Shown here: positions 1-8,916 of the stretch, piece after piece | Layout of the letters: the number at the start of each line of letters is the position of its first letter | Numbering within the stretch: the first letter of the stretch is position 1 | NCBI GenBank assembly: GCA_014695345.1 | Contig: JACJOC010000063.1 | Coordinates: 1-51,803 of the forward strand | Length of the DNA stretch: 51,803 nucleotides | Reading direction: 5' to 3' | From: Cyanobacteria bacterium FACHB-471 | GTDB lineage: Bacteria > Cyanobacteriota > Cyanobacteriia > Elainellales > Elainellaceae | Made by a program: the position numbers and the translations under genes | Notes under the pieces: generated by a model | The model's input: only the letters and a program-made list of their open reading frames with translations | Told to the model about the DNA's origin: nothing | Database searches by the model: none

Positions 1-308
1 TGCTGAATCAAGGTATGAAACGAGGTGAGACAGGGACATCTCCAAATTTGAGGTAGTGCAGTAACAGCAGAGCAAGTTAGAGCGGTGTTGGAGGGCCTAT
101 CAGAGGGCGATCGCCCAATACTGCCAATCCTGAGTACTGGCTGGACATCGAAAAGTGCAGAGCACGAGATTCTGTCATTCCTGCAAAGTGATCGGCTTAA
201 CCTTGGAGAAGTTGCTTCCCTTCAGTTGGTTGAGCAAAACAACGAAAAGCAAAGCTTTTTGTGGGAATATCAAATTTCCCCTACAAATTTCATTAAGGTT
301 TCTGATCC
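1..308. other. Leading stretch without an assignable gene
   Basis: An open frame on the plus strand (from about 52, first usable start a GTG at 85, to 345) reads fairly protein-like but resembles no family I know. It runs into the start of the response regulator in another frame. It may be a remnant or chance. Nothing else was seen here. Confidence 0.3.
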
Positions 309-716
309 ATGTCCTCCGATGCTGATCTTAGGCTGGATGGTTTGAAGGTGCTGCTCGTAGATGATGATGTTGATAATCTCCAATTTCTCGCTTTCCTATT
401 CGAGGTTTACGGTGCAGAGGTAGCAGCAGTTATCTCTGCTGATTATGCATTCCAATCAGTTCTGGAATGGCGACCAGACGTTTTAGTTAGTGACGTGAGT
501 ATGCCTGGCGAAGATGGTTACATGTTAATCCGTCGAGTTAGAGCCTTGACAGTTGAGCAAGGAGGGCAGGTGCCAGCGATCGCCCTAACAGCTAATGTTA
601 GAGAATCAGATCGAGAGCAAGCGTTTGCGGCAGGTTACCAGCAGCATTTAGCTAAGCCTGTTGAGCAAGATGTGTTACTACAAGCTGTGCTGGAAATGGC
701 TGCCAGTAGAATTTGA
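309..716 (+). CDS. Single-domain response regulator (CheY-like receiver)
   Basis: The 135-residue product is a stand-alone receiver domain that would accept a phosphoryl group from a histidine kinase and signal through protein contacts, since no output domain follows. Visible marks are the acidic cluster at D18-D20, the phospho-acceptor D62 in the SDVSMPGEDG motif, the switch threonine T94 and the invariant lysine K116 before proline. The ATG at 309 lies about 10 bases after a TAAGG sequence. No kinase gene adjoins it. It is clearly related to the other lone receiver at 26033-26437 (same LKVLLVDDD and MP-EDGY segments), so the two look like paralogs. Cyanobacterial receivers of this kind often act with hybrid kinases encoded elsewhere; the partner here is unknown. 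Confidence 0.9.
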   Translation: MSSDADLRLDGLKVLLVDDDVDNLQFLAFLFEVYGAEVAAVISADYAFQSVLEWRPDVLVSDVSMPGEDGYMLIRRVRALTVEQGGQVPAIALTANVRESDREQAFAAGYQQHLAKPVEQDVLLQAVLEMAASRI

Positions 717-791
717 TGGCAGCAAGCAATCGTTGGGTAAAGTTGGTCAAACGGTCAATCTTTCACGGGAATGGCTTCGCAAGCGGGAGAG

Positions 792-835
792 CAATGACTT
801 TCAGCCCGACGGCGAAGCTGGGCTGAAAGTCATTG
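792..835. repeat. Perfect 16-bp inverted repeat (hairpin)
   Basis: Bases 792-807 and 820-835 are perfect reverse complements around a 12-base loop. It lies 75 bases past the response regulator stop. Neither side has a T-run, so it may be a factor-assisted terminator or an mRNA 3' end stabiliser rather than a classical intrinsic terminator. Confidence 0.7.
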
Positions 836-888
836 TTGATTCGTGAGCAAATTGCTAAAACAGTTCTAGATTGCACACGCATCAAAAA

Positions 889-1182
889 ATGAACGGATAC
901 CAAGCATTGCTCGAAAAACTCACCTCCCTCCAGTCGCAGCAGGCAGGGATTAGAGCACAGGACGATGTGTTGCTGGATTGCTCAGTCAAAGCCGTCTGGA
1001 ACTGCCAGAACTGACCATGCACATGGCAGTTAAGGAGCCGTAAAGCCCAGTTTGGTGGGAAGAAATCTAAGTATCTAAAGGCTTCTGAGGTTGGGCAGTA
1101 TGAGGAGGCGATCGACAGCATTGAGGAGGACTTCAAGAGATATGGAGGACAGCATACAAAAAACCAGCGGGACGCTAAATAG
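889..1182 (+). pseudogene. Small ORF interrupted by one in-frame TGA, function unknown
   Basis: From the ATG at 889 a single reading frame runs 97 codons to a TAG at 1180-1182, broken once by a TGA at 1012-1014. Both halves look like real protein. The first is a glutamine-rich helix (LLEKLTSLQSQQAG). The second is a lysine-rich segment (GGKKSKYLKASEVGQYEEAI) followed by an acidic helix. I do not recognise the family. It converges on the Rad52-like gene. Because the frame is unchanged on both sides of the stop, a single substitution is the simplest explanation; translation of only the 41-residue first half is also possible. Confidence 0.45.
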
Positions 1183-1194
1183 TTCCCGCTGGTT
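1162..1194 (-). terminator. Intrinsic terminator of the Rad52-like gene
   Basis: An 11-bp perfect stem (1162-1172 with 1184-1194) is followed, reading the minus strand, by an uninterrupted run of seven T. It sits about 30 bases after the stop of the Rad52-like gene and overlaps the 3' end of the broken convergent ORF. Confidence 0.8.
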
Positions 1195-1222
1195 GATGTG
1201 ATACAAAAGAAGCCTGCGTGCA

Positions 1223-1975
1223 CTATGAGGCTTGTGACTCCTGGTTGTAAATAGCTGCCGTGCCAGGGTCGCTAGCCCTCAAGCAAATCTCGCTGTACTT
1301 ATCGACCGTGATTGACCTGGAGCTGGCAAAGCCACACCCCTCAATCAGTCGCTTAAAGCCAGCCTCGGTGTATCCGCCATTGTTAGTGGCGATCGCCCAC
1401 AACCGCTTGCGCTGCGATTCTGTGATGACAGACTTGGTGCTGGGTGCGGGCTGTCCAAAGGGACGGCTGGGAGGGTCAACACGTTTTGGCGTAGGCGGCT
1501 CACCTCGCTCTAGGCGTTGGTTTTCCTGATAGTTAACTACTGCCTTACCGTTGCCATGCTTCTGCATATAGCGAACAAAGTCAGCCTTGGTCTTGTCATC
1601 AACCTGTTCATCCAGGTAGGCAGCAATGCCAAAAGCCTCAGCAGCATTTTTGAAGGCATCGGCGATCGCTCGTTCAATAGGCGTTCCACGGGACATGTCC
1701 TTGCCCTTACTGCTAATTAGCTCGATTGGGGCATTGCCGATTGCCTGCCTACTTACACCGCAAATAGTAATAGTGCAGGAGATGACGCAGTACTTGTCCA
1801 GATAGATAGGCTCACCGTAGCTGACCTGCCAATCAGGACACACTTCATCCAGCCTCGCTCTAATCGATTGCCAGGGGACATAGTACCAACGTCCACCGCC
1901 TGGGAGGTCGCGTTCTTTGTGGTCTGCGGCGGGAAACCACGCTTTGAGTTGGGGGAGAATTTCTGAGAGGTTCAT
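1223..1975 (-). CDS. Rad52/Rad22-family single-strand annealing protein
   Basis: The 250-residue product resembles the Rad52/Rad22 double-strand-break-repair family, which in bacteria is mostly of phage or mobile-element origin and anneals complementary single strands. The core ends in the typical segment SRGTPIERAIADAFKNAAEAFG (about residues 95-115), where the family has conserved Arg, Ala and helix-forming residues. A basic, proline-rich linker follows (about 150-180). A C-terminal domain with TESQRKRLWAIA and a second helix (about 185-240) resembles the tail domain found on phage Erf/Rad52-like annealing proteins. It starts at an ATG 17 bases downstream of a truncated small gene, and a strong terminator follows. 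The setting of broken genes and an IS remnant suggests a leftover from a prophage or integrated element. Confidence 0.75.
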   Translation of the reverse strand: MNLSEILPQLKAWFPAADHKERDLPGGGRWYYVPWQSIRARLDEVCPDWQVSYGEPIYLDKYCVISCTITICGVSRQAIGNAPIELISSKGKDMSRGTPIERAIADAFKNAAEAFGIAAYLDEQVDDKTKADFVRYMQKHGNGKAVVNYQENQRLERGEPPTPKRVDPPSRPFGQPAPSTKSVITESQRKRLWAIATNNGGYTEAGFKRLIEGCGFASSRSITVDKYSEICLRASDPGTAAIYNQESQAS

Positions 1976-1992
1976 ACTTCAATTTTAAGAAA

Positions 1993-2214
1993 TTAAGCGA
2001 TGGACCACCAGACAACATCTACAGCGATTGCAATACTTTCAAGCGCCATTTTTACGTAAGCGTCCGCAGAGCCTTTGTCAGCAACCTGATGGAATGGTGC
2101 AGCAAAAAATGCTTTTACGCCTGGAGAGCATTGGTCTAAGTCTCTTTTTAGAGAGTCGTGCGACACGTTCAGAATTAAACCTTGGTGTTCGTCGTCATGC
2201 GCCGTAAGCTTGCT
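1993..2214 (-). pseudogene. N-terminally truncated hypothetical gene
   Basis: The minus-strand frame ending at 1993 encodes a coherent C-terminal segment of about 73 residues (from KLTAHDDEHQG to AVDVVWWSIA), lying 17 bases upstream of the Rad52-like gene. Upstream of about 2214 the same frame runs antisense through an IS6-type transposase remnant, and no in-frame ATG lies at the junction. The simplest reading is that the 5' part was lost when the IS inserted or was deleted. The family is not recognised. It was probably cotranscribed with the Rad52-like gene. Confidence 0.4.
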
Positions 2215-2224
2215 CTGGGTTCTG

Positions 2225-2356
2225 GAAGGGGTAATTGAAGCGTTGAAAGCCGAGACAGAATTACGACAGAACCAGTATTTGAACCATGTCATTGAGCAAG
2301 ACCATCGCAATGTGAAGCGCAGTGTAAAACCGATGATGGGAGTTAGATCGTTCTTT
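2225..2356 (+). pseudogene. IS6-family transposase remnant (C-terminal part)
   Basis: The frame encodes ELRQNQYLNHVIEQDHR followed by VKRSVKPMMGVRSF, which matches the C-terminal catalytic segment of IS6/IS240-type DDE transposases (usual form YLNNIVEQDHR..KRR.RPM.GFKSF, including the catalytic Glu). The N-terminal two thirds and the expected residues after the last motif are missing, so this is a dead fragment of about 130 bp. No terminal inverted repeats were found. Confidence 0.75.
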
Positions 2357-2379
2357 TGCATCTATTCATCCGACTGTGG

Positions 2380-2793
2380 CTCAGCCAAAACGCAGACCAC
2401 AGCTGCATCTTTCCTAAACGGACTGTCGGTAAATGCATCAACTTGAACAATTGCCTGTCCCATCAGTTTTAGTGGCAAACAACAGCAGTTAGATTAACGC
2501 GATCGCTCAAACTACAGAAGGTACAAATAGGGGGCAATTCTGCTAAAACACTGCTGCTCAGTCTTCGAAAATAGAAAACTCTTTTGCAACACATTTGGTA
2601 CAACAAAGACCAAAAGTTGTCAAGAATTCAGATGTGATTTCAAATTCAGATGTGATTTCAAATCGTCTAGGCAATGGGTCGATGCTCTACTAGAGTAGTA
2701 AGGGCAATCAAAATTGTGCGAATTCGACTACTAGCGTTACGTTCATATCGATCGCATCAGCATTGAAAACTCCTTGCATCAGAGCATCAGATA
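2380..2793. other. Intergenic region with a short tandem repeat
   Basis: No gene is apparent. The only structure seen is two tandem, identical 18-bp units at 2626-2643 and 2644-2661 about 130 bases upstream of the membrane-protein gene. The downstream gene's promoter is presumably here but no clear -35/-10 pair could be picked. Confidence 0.5.
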
Positions 2794-4569
2794 ATGTCCA
2801 AATATCCGCTCAATCTTAAAGTGCTAAATCGCCAACAAGCTTTTAACGGGTTTGTCTTTTTGCTTTTAGCGCTGATTATTTGGGTTGCTTACTTTCAGAA
2901 CTTTCAGCAGTTTTCGATATATCGAGAAGATTTCACCAGAGTTCCGCTGATGATGCAGTGGAAGTGGACGCAAGTTTGGCAATATTGGCTGCCAATTTTT
3001 GAGGTTATAGCAGTCGAAGAAGGACGACCACTGCACACCGGACTGATTTATGTGTTTGCTCGTTTAGGCGTTCAATTCGGTGGTCTACCCGCCATGTATG
3101 TAATTGCCTATTTCGTTTATCTAGTTCATGTTTTATTGTTTCACAGGCTGATGCAGCGAACGACGCAAAACGCTTTTTTTGCACTCACTAGCGCTTTGGC
3201 TTTCGCCTTATTTCCTGCCAATACAAATCATGCTTGGCTGACAAGCGCTTTTGGCATCTTACCCGCATCTATCCTATTTCTGGTTGCCTCACACTTATAT
3301 TTATCAGGTGACAGAAGAAATCGCATTTTTTCATATTTACTAATTTTTATTTCATTGTTCTGCTATGAAAAATTTCTACCGCTATTTTGGATTGCTCCAC
3401 TGCTGAAGCCGACCTGGAAATGGAATGGGCGATCGCGGCAAGAGTTATTTAGACATGCTGCGATTCTAATCGCATTGATGCTCGTTGTTTTGCTGCTTCG
3501 TACACTGGTTGGTGAATCGCGTATCGGTCGGCTGATTCAGATTAATGATGATAAGAATAGTGTCTTACAGGTGCTGCTTTCAATTACAGCAGGACCAGTT
3601 GTATCGATCGCTGCTTTTATCATGAAACCCATTCAGGCTTTCATGGCTCTAGAGGTACAATGGATTATTCCACTGAGTTTGCTGTTATTGGCAATTGCTT
3701 ACGGCTTGCATTTTTCGGGACTGAATCACCAGACAAAGCGACCACCAACTGAAGAAGCATCAAAGCATTTTCAGCGCCAGTTTTCCAGTCTGTGGCGATT
3801 GCTGATTACCGGATTTGTCGCACTGGTGTTAGCGTATGTTCTCACCCTCACTGGTGATGAGGACAACATTTATCTAGTAAATGGTAGAGCTTCGCTTGTG
3901 CATCTTGCTGCTGCTTTTGGAGCTGCAATTTTGTGTGGTTGCGCCTGCTGTGCGATCCAGTTTGCGGTGAGCCACAGCCGAAAAAAATCAATTGCTACAG
4001 TGGGGCTAGCCTTGTTTTTTACGCTGCTGATTGCGAGTGGATTTAGAGTTCAGCAAGAGTTTGTGGCGATCGCACAGTATCAGCGAACATTTTGGACAGA
4101 TATTGCGCAACTCTGCCCCGATATGACCAGCAGAAGCATTATTTTAATTGACTTCAATCAAGATCCAGTAGGACTAGAGCGAGTGCAAAGTTTCAACAGC
4201 CGATTTCCGCGTTTGTTGAGCTTGATTTACAAATTTCCGCTGAGCTGGATCAATGATGAAGATCCGAATCTATCGATTCAGCCGAAGGCGTATCGGTTAG
4301 ATGATGACTGGCAAGAGTATATTGCACTTGAGGATAATTTTCTACAAATCGATCGAGAGGTTGCGCTCGATCGAAGAGAGTTGCCAGGAAAAGTTGGCAG
4401 CGATCGCGTCATTTTCCTGCGATCGCATGAAGAACGATTATCTCGACAATTTGAGCCGCTCGTGGTGGGCGATCGAACTTTCCCTTTGAAGCAGAATCAA
4501 ACGCAACTCAAAGAGCCACCGTTCCGTCCTAACCTATTATTTGATCTGCTGATGTCTCCGTCTAATTAA
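2794..4569 (+). CDS. Large multi-pass membrane protein, possibly GT-C glycosyltransferase-like
   Basis: The 591-residue product begins with a hydrophobic helix (about residues 15-35), then a lumenal-looking loop with an acidic pair (YREDF), and continues with roughly ten membrane segments to about residue 420. A soluble C-terminal domain of about 160 residues carries no motif I recognise. The overall plan, an early acidic loop after TM1 and many helices and then a soluble tail, is like GT-C fold lipid-linked-sugar transferases, but no diagnostic motif is certain, so function is left open. It appears monocistronic, with 560 bases of non-coding sequence after it. Confidence 0.7.
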   Translation: MSKYPLNLKVLNRQQAFNGFVFLLLALIIWVAYFQNFQQFSIYREDFTRVPLMMQWKWTQVWQYWLPIFEVIAVEEGRPLHTGLIYVFARLGVQFGGLPAMYVIAYFVYLVHVLLFHRLMQRTTQNAFFALTSALAFALFPANTNHAWLTSAFGILPASILFLVASHLYLSGDRRNRIFSYLLIFISLFCYEKFLPLFWIAPLLKPTWKWNGRSRQELFRHAAILIALMLVVLLLRTLVGESRIGRLIQINDDKNSVLQVLLSITAGPVVSIAAFIMKPIQAFMALEVQWIIPLSLLLLAIAYGLHFSGLNHQTKRPPTEEASKHFQRQFSSLWRLLITGFVALVLAYVLTLTGDEDNIYLVNGRASLVHLAAAFGAAILCGCACCAIQFAVSHSRKKSIATVGLALFFTLLIASGFRVQQEFVAIAQYQRTFWTDIAQLCPDMTSRSIILIDFNQDPVGLERVQSFNSRFPRLLSLIYKFPLSWINDEDPNLSIQPKAYRLDDDWQEYIALEDNFLQIDREVALDRRELPGKVGSDRVIFLRSHEERLSRQFEPLVVGDRTFPLKQNQTQLKEPPFRPNLLFDLLMSPSN

Positions 4570-5135
4570 CGTGAGTCTCCAACGGAGGGACTGCAAGAAG
4601 GAGGAAAAAAACGGAAGTTAAAAGATAGGAGAACGAGCATCATCTAACAGTGGGGCAATCTTTATGAGCTAAAAACGCAAGAATGCTGGTGCGGGCTGGC
4701 CCGTTGTGAGTCTAGCTCTGAAATCTCAAGCGCAAGACGGTGGTGAAAAGGGGCAACTCTTTATCCCGTTTAGGAGAATTTACCGAGTGCTACCTTTACC
4801 CCAATTAGTGTAGTGAGATCTCATAGATGTAAACACTAATTGACAGTTACTGCAAGCTGTGGGTCTGCTGAAATCTAATGGGCTAGAAACAATTTTATGT
4901 AAAGATGGTTGTTCTATTTCTGAGAGTTTGTGGCTTGAAGCTTCAACTGCAAAAGCTTATATACAGTTAACTCTAATAGAAATTTCTACTCAATCTCAGC
5001 AAATTCCGCATTCCCAAATCTACTAGGGTCTTTATACTCAGCTTACAAAGCCTATCTAAAGATAGATAGCCTAAATCCTCTTCTTCTGCCTGCTATTTCT
5101 CTGCGCCTCTTGATCCTGAGTAAGCCGGTCCTTCA
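4570..5135. other. Long intergenic region with an inverted repeat
   Basis: No convincing gene was found. A 10-bp perfect inverted repeat (4802-4811 with 4833-4842, 21-base loop) is the clearest structure. A frame at about 4844-5025 reads somewhat protein-like but lacks a start. The region may hold remnants of a lost gene and the promoter of the diguanylate cyclase. Confidence 0.4.
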
Positions 5136-6248
5136 ATGAATCTCTCTATTCAAACTACTAAACCAACTGTCGCTGAACCGCATTCGCTATCGCACTTACA
5201 GTCCATGAGACGGCTAATTACGGTTGTGCAAAAGCCTTCTCTTGCCCGTAGCCTAGAAACCATCATGACGATTGTGCAAGTAGCCGCGCGCGAATTGACT
5301 CATGCTGATGGTGCCAGTTTTGTTTTGCGCGACCAGGATCAATGTTTTTATGCGGATGAAGATGCGATTGCACCCCTGTGGAAAGGGCAACGGTTTCCGC
5401 TGAAAATCTGTATTGGGGGATGGACGATGCAGAACCGTCAACCCGTCATTATTGAAGATGTTTATGAAGATGAACGGATTCCCTTTGCTGCTTACCAACC
5501 CACTTTTGTTAAGAGCTTAGCAATGGTACCCATTCGGGCCCTTGCTCCCATTGGAGCCATTGGGGTGTACTGGGCGCAATGTCATCAACCCACTGCATCA
5601 GAGGTTGAGCTACTCCAAGCATTAGCAGATACAACATCCGTTGCGTTAGAAAATGTTCAAATATATGCCGAGCTTGAGCAACGGGTAAAAGACCGCACGC
5701 TTGAATTAGAATTTGCGAACGCCCAACTGCGTGAAGAAGTGAAAGAACGAAAAAAAGCAGAAGAAGCCGTTCAGCAACTGTCGATCACAGATGAACTAAC
5801 CAAGCTAAATAATCGACGTGGCTTTCTCCTACTAGCGGAGCAACAACTTAAACTAGCCCATCGCGTCAATACGTCTGTTTGTCTGCTATTCATTGATCTG
5901 GATGGATTGAAGCGGGTGAATGATACGTTAGGGCATGAAATGGGCGATCGCTTGATTATAGACGCAGCTAAAGTATTGAAACAAACCTTTCGTGAATCAG
6001 ATGTAGTAGCTCGCTTGGGCGGAGATGAATTTGCCGTATTCGTATCAAGCTGTGGAGCAAAAGATGGTGTTGTATCTCGTTTGCAACGGAATATAACCCT
6101 CTTCAACGAAACAAGGAAGAATCCCTATCATCTATCCATGAGTATTGGTTTAGCTATTTGCCAGGTCGATGTAAAGACTTCATTGGAACAGATGATGATC
6201 CAAGCTGATCAACAGATGTATGCCAATAAACGGATTAAACGCACGTAA
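5136..6248 (+). CDS. GAF-domain diguanylate cyclase (GGDEF)
   Basis: The 370-residue cytoplasmic protein would make cyclic di-GMP from two GTP in response to a signal sensed by its GAF domain. The GAF domain covers about residues 25-180, followed by a charged coiled coil (about 180-215) and a GGDEF domain (about 210-368). The active-site loop is an intact GGDEF at about 295-299. The sequence RESD five residues before it fits the RxxD inhibitory site, so product feedback is likely. I see no cysteine in the GAF region in a clear bilin-binding context, so a phytochrome-like chromophore is not supported. No EAL domain is present. It is followed by the tRNA-Arg gene on the other strand. Confidence 0.9.
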   Translation: MNLSIQTTKPTVAEPHSLSHLQSMRRLITVVQKPSLARSLETIMTIVQVAARELTHADGASFVLRDQDQCFYADEDAIAPLWKGQRFPLKICIGGWTMQNRQPVIIEDVYEDERIPFAAYQPTFVKSLAMVPIRALAPIGAIGVYWAQCHQPTASEVELLQALADTTSVALENVQIYAELEQRVKDRTLELEFANAQLREEVKERKKAEEAVQQLSITDELTKLNNRRGFLLLAEQQLKLAHRVNTSVCLLFIDLDGLKRVNDTLGHEMGDRLIIDAAKVLKQTFRESDVVARLGGDEFAVFVSSCGAKDGVVSRLQRNITLFNETRKNPYHLSMSIGLAICQVDVKTSLEQMMIQADQQMYANKRIKRT

Positions 6249-6393
6249 AGATTGCAGGAACAACAATTCTGGATAGAGGAAAACAAGATAATTCTGCTGG
6301 AATTGTTTTTGTAAAATTACTCAAAGAAAAGAATCGGTTCAGAATTCCCACAAAACCCTGCTGGTAGAGCCTCAAACCCTTGTAAAACCTGGA

Positions 6394-6467
6394 CGGGACT
6401 GGGCGGATTCGAACCGCCGACCTAGCGCTTAGGAGGCGCTTGCTCTATCCATCTGAGCCACAGCCCC
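6394..6467 (-). tRNA. tRNA-Arg (anticodon CCT)
   Basis: A complete cloverleaf can be drawn on the minus strand: 7-bp acceptor stem (one G-T pair), D stem GCTC/GAGC, anticodon stem AGCGC/GCGCT around loop CTCCTAA with anticodon CCT, and T stem GGCGG/CCGCC with a TTCGAAT loop. The 3' CCA is not encoded. Confidence 0.95.
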
Positions 6468-6533
6468 AAGTTCATAGCAATGATAGCAAGAGATGTAGGA
6501 CAGTTAGGCGGGTTTGACAAAAAGCTCTACCTT

Positions 6534-8576
6534 CTAACGTTGAATTTCATCCCAATGGCGAATTAGCTCAGCAACTGACCAGGCTTGTGCGATCGCTCCT
6601 TGAGGTTGGTGCGGCGAATCACCATCAAAGATTTCTGAAATCGAGCCAAGGCAAGCCTGCTGCTGGAAATGGTCCAATAGTGGCTCCCAGCTAAAGGGAA
6701 GCGGTTCAGCCTCATAAAATCTGCGCCATGACCGAACGAAAGGACCAATCAGCCAACTCCAAACGGTGCCGCGATGATAGGCGCAATCGCGCTGCCAGAG
6801 ATTGCCTTCATACCTGCCAATATAGTCTCTGTCTGTTGGTGAAAGTGAGCGTAAACCATAGGGAGTGAGCAGGCGATCGCGAGCCACCTGCAACACCCGC
6901 CGCCCCTGATGTTCTGGAAAGCCGCAGTGATAGAGCGAGAGCGCAATAACCGCATTTGGACGAATTTGAGGATCGGGGCGATCCGTCGGTTCGATCACGT
7001 CATACAGATAGCCCTGATGTGGATTCCAAAACTTTTGTAGTGAGGCTTTGACTTGCTCCGCCTGCTGAGCATAGCGCTTCGCCTGGTTAGTGAGGCTCAC
7101 CGAGTCTGCGGTTGATACCTGGCGCAGACGTTCTGCCCACTGGTGGGCCCAGCATAGGGCTGAATACCATAGCGCGTTAATTTCGATAGCTTTGCCCTGT
7201 CGAGGTGTAACAGGCTGCCCATCTATTACTGCATCCATCCAGGTTAGCGCCACACCGGGAGCCTCCCACGACACTAGATTGTCAAACGCATCCACCTGAA
7301 TGTTGTGTATAGTGCCTGCTACAAAAGCTTTGTAGATGCGCCGCACGATAGGATATTGCTTTGCCAGAAAATCCCAGTCTTGAGTGGCTTCCAGATACAG
7401 TCCCAGCGTTTCAATCCACCACAGGGCTGCGTCAATGCTGTTATAGAAAGGTCTTGCCCCCGCATCGGGAAACGCATTGGGAATTAGACCGTCTGCACAA
7501 TAATGCCCAAATGTTTCGAGTAGCCCTCGTGCTAAAGAAAATCGTCGCGTTGCCAGTGCCAAACCGGGCAGCGCAATCAGCGTATCGCGTCCCCAGTCAT
7601 TAAACCAGTGGTAGCCCGCAATCACGGTCGGACCTGAAATCGAAGCACGATAAGCAATGAATTGATCGCCCGCATGGAGAAGCTGCCGCCAGAGCGCAGC
7701 TTTCTCTTTAGAAGTGGCGATCGCATCTTGATAAAGTTCTTGGAAATGGTGATCGAGGCGATAGTATTTTGCCTGAATCGTTCGCTCAAAGGTCTGGGAA
7801 TCTAGCTGGACAGCAGACTGGACCGTGTCAGGCAAACAAACGCTGGCTGCCAGCGTTAGCGTCTCTTCAGGTTGAAGCTCGACCGTCAAATAGCCAGGAC
7901 TGTAGAGGTCTTCACAATCGCCCAAACCTCGTTTCGTTTCCTCGGTGTAGCGGTAGCTCCAGTACCACACGCCGTTGGGCTGGTAGGTTCCGTGTGACCA
8001 GCAAAGCTGCCAGGGTGTTCCTACCCAGTCAGGACGCAAAGCCTGAATCAACACGCGATGTGGCTCAATCAGTTGAGAGAAATTTAGGTTGGGGTCTTCT
8101 TGTTGCTGGTGGTGAAAGTTGCGATCGCCCACCAGGGGACGCAGCTTGACTATCGCAGGCTCTTCTCCCTGATAGCGATAGCGAATCAACACCTGATTAC
8201 GAAACGAGGGGGGTTCCAGATTCTGCTCAGGCGGCAGCAACCCGTGGGGCAAAATGATTTGACGCGAAAGCTGCCAGTCAGCTTGACCCCACACCCAAGT
8301 TGGCACTGGCTCAAGCTGAAAAGATTGCAGCAGTTGATAGCCTGAGGGGGCGATCGCCCCACTCATCCAAAAATTGGTGCCCAGGTCAAAGCGTCGTCCC
8401 GGTAGCTCAAGGGTTGCGTCAATCCGAGACAGCAACAGGGTCCGTTGCCCAGGTGGGTCGAGTGCCGCAACCAGCCAGCCATGATAAGTGCGCGTGTGGG
8501 CATCGCAAACTGTCCCGCTGGCAAAGCTGCCCAGCCCATTTGTCAGCAGCCATTCTCTCGTATCTAATTCACCCAT
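6534..8576 (-). CDS. Amylo-alpha-1,6-glucosidase / glycogen debranching-type enzyme
   Basis: The product (680 residues from the chosen start) matches the GDE family that hydrolyses alpha-1,6 branch points in glycogen. The N-terminal domain opens with REWLLTNGLGSFASGT and RTYHGWLVAAL, both hallmarks of the family. The catalytic (alpha/alpha)6 domain carries GYHWFNDWGRDTLIALPGL in the middle, and the conserved YNSIDAALW and RGTVWSWLIGPF segments follow. Mechanistically it is a GH133-type enzyme. The open frame continues upstream to a TTG at 8705. I prefer the ATG at 8576 because the upstream 43 residues do not look like the family's N-terminus, although no strong ribosome site precedes either. 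It would work in glycogen mobilisation; no other glycogen gene adjoins it. Confidence 0.88.
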   Translation of the reverse strand: MGELDTREWLLTNGLGSFASGTVCDAHTRTYHGWLVAALDPPGQRTLLLSRIDATLELPGRRFDLGTNFWMSGAIAPSGYQLLQSFQLEPVPTWVWGQADWQLSRQIILPHGLLPPEQNLEPPSFRNQVLIRYRYQGEEPAIVKLRPLVGDRNFHHQQQEDPNLNFSQLIEPHRVLIQALRPDWVGTPWQLCWSHGTYQPNGVWYWSYRYTEETKRGLGDCEDLYSPGYLTVELQPEETLTLAASVCLPDTVQSAVQLDSQTFERTIQAKYYRLDHHFQELYQDAIATSKEKAALWRQLLHAGDQFIAYRASISGPTVIAGYHWFNDWGRDTLIALPGLALATRRFSLARGLLETFGHYCADGLIPNAFPDAGARPFYNSIDAALWWIETLGLYLEATQDWDFLAKQYPIVRRIYKAFVAGTIHNIQVDAFDNLVSWEAPGVALTWMDAVIDGQPVTPRQGKAIEINALWYSALCWAHQWAERLRQVSTADSVSLTNQAKRYAQQAEQVKASLQKFWNPHQGYLYDVIEPTDRPDPQIRPNAVIALSLYHCGFPEHQGRRVLQVARDRLLTPYGLRSLSPTDRDYIGRYEGNLWQRDCAYHRGTVWSWLIGPFVRSWRRFYEAEPLPFSWEPLLDHFQQQACLGSISEIFDGDSPHQPQGAIAQAWSVAELIRHWDEIQR

Positions 8577-8876
8577 GCCCACATCACTAATAGACCAACA
8601 CCCGAAACCAGCAAGGTTAAGATCGCCTGGCAAGAGATGCTTAAAGTGTGAAACCGAAGATTCTAGCCTCAAAGCATCCTCAGATCCAACAGCTTCAAAG
8701 ATCAACGAAGTCCAAAGGCTTCCCAGACTTAAACTATCTTGATACTGGCAGTTTAAACCGACTCCCTGTTCTACAGGTTGCTACCGCTACAGGATTCACT
8801 ATAAATTTGCACAGCAAAAAAATTGATAGTTTTCAGTGAAGTCTTACCGTTTCCTTTCGAGGTTGCTAGGATGGCG

Positions 8877-8905
8877 TTGTTACTCAAAATCGTTATGACT
8901 ATGAT
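8877..8905 (+). promoter_or_regulatory. Probable sigma-70-type promoter of the peroxiredoxin gene
   Basis: TTGTTA at 8877-8882 and TATGAT at 8900-8905 are separated by 17 bases, a good consensus-type pair, about 125 bases upstream of the ATG. Transcription would start near 8912. Confidence 0.5.
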
Positions 8906-8916
8906 ATAGTCGTAAC
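8892..8916. promoter_or_regulatory. Palindrome overlapping the -10 box of the peroxiredoxin promoter
   Basis: Bases 8892-8901 (GTTATGACTA) and 8907-8916 (TAGTCGTAAC) form a 10-bp inverted repeat with one mismatch around a 5-base centre. It covers the predicted -10 box, the usual place for a repressor operator. It does not fit a Fur or PerR box that I know, so the regulator is unknown. Confidence 0.45.

Noticed and set aside
85-345. Open frame of 86 codons upstream of the response regulator
   Set aside because: It starts at GTG, overlaps the response regulator start in another frame and matches no known family; left as an uncertain remnant.
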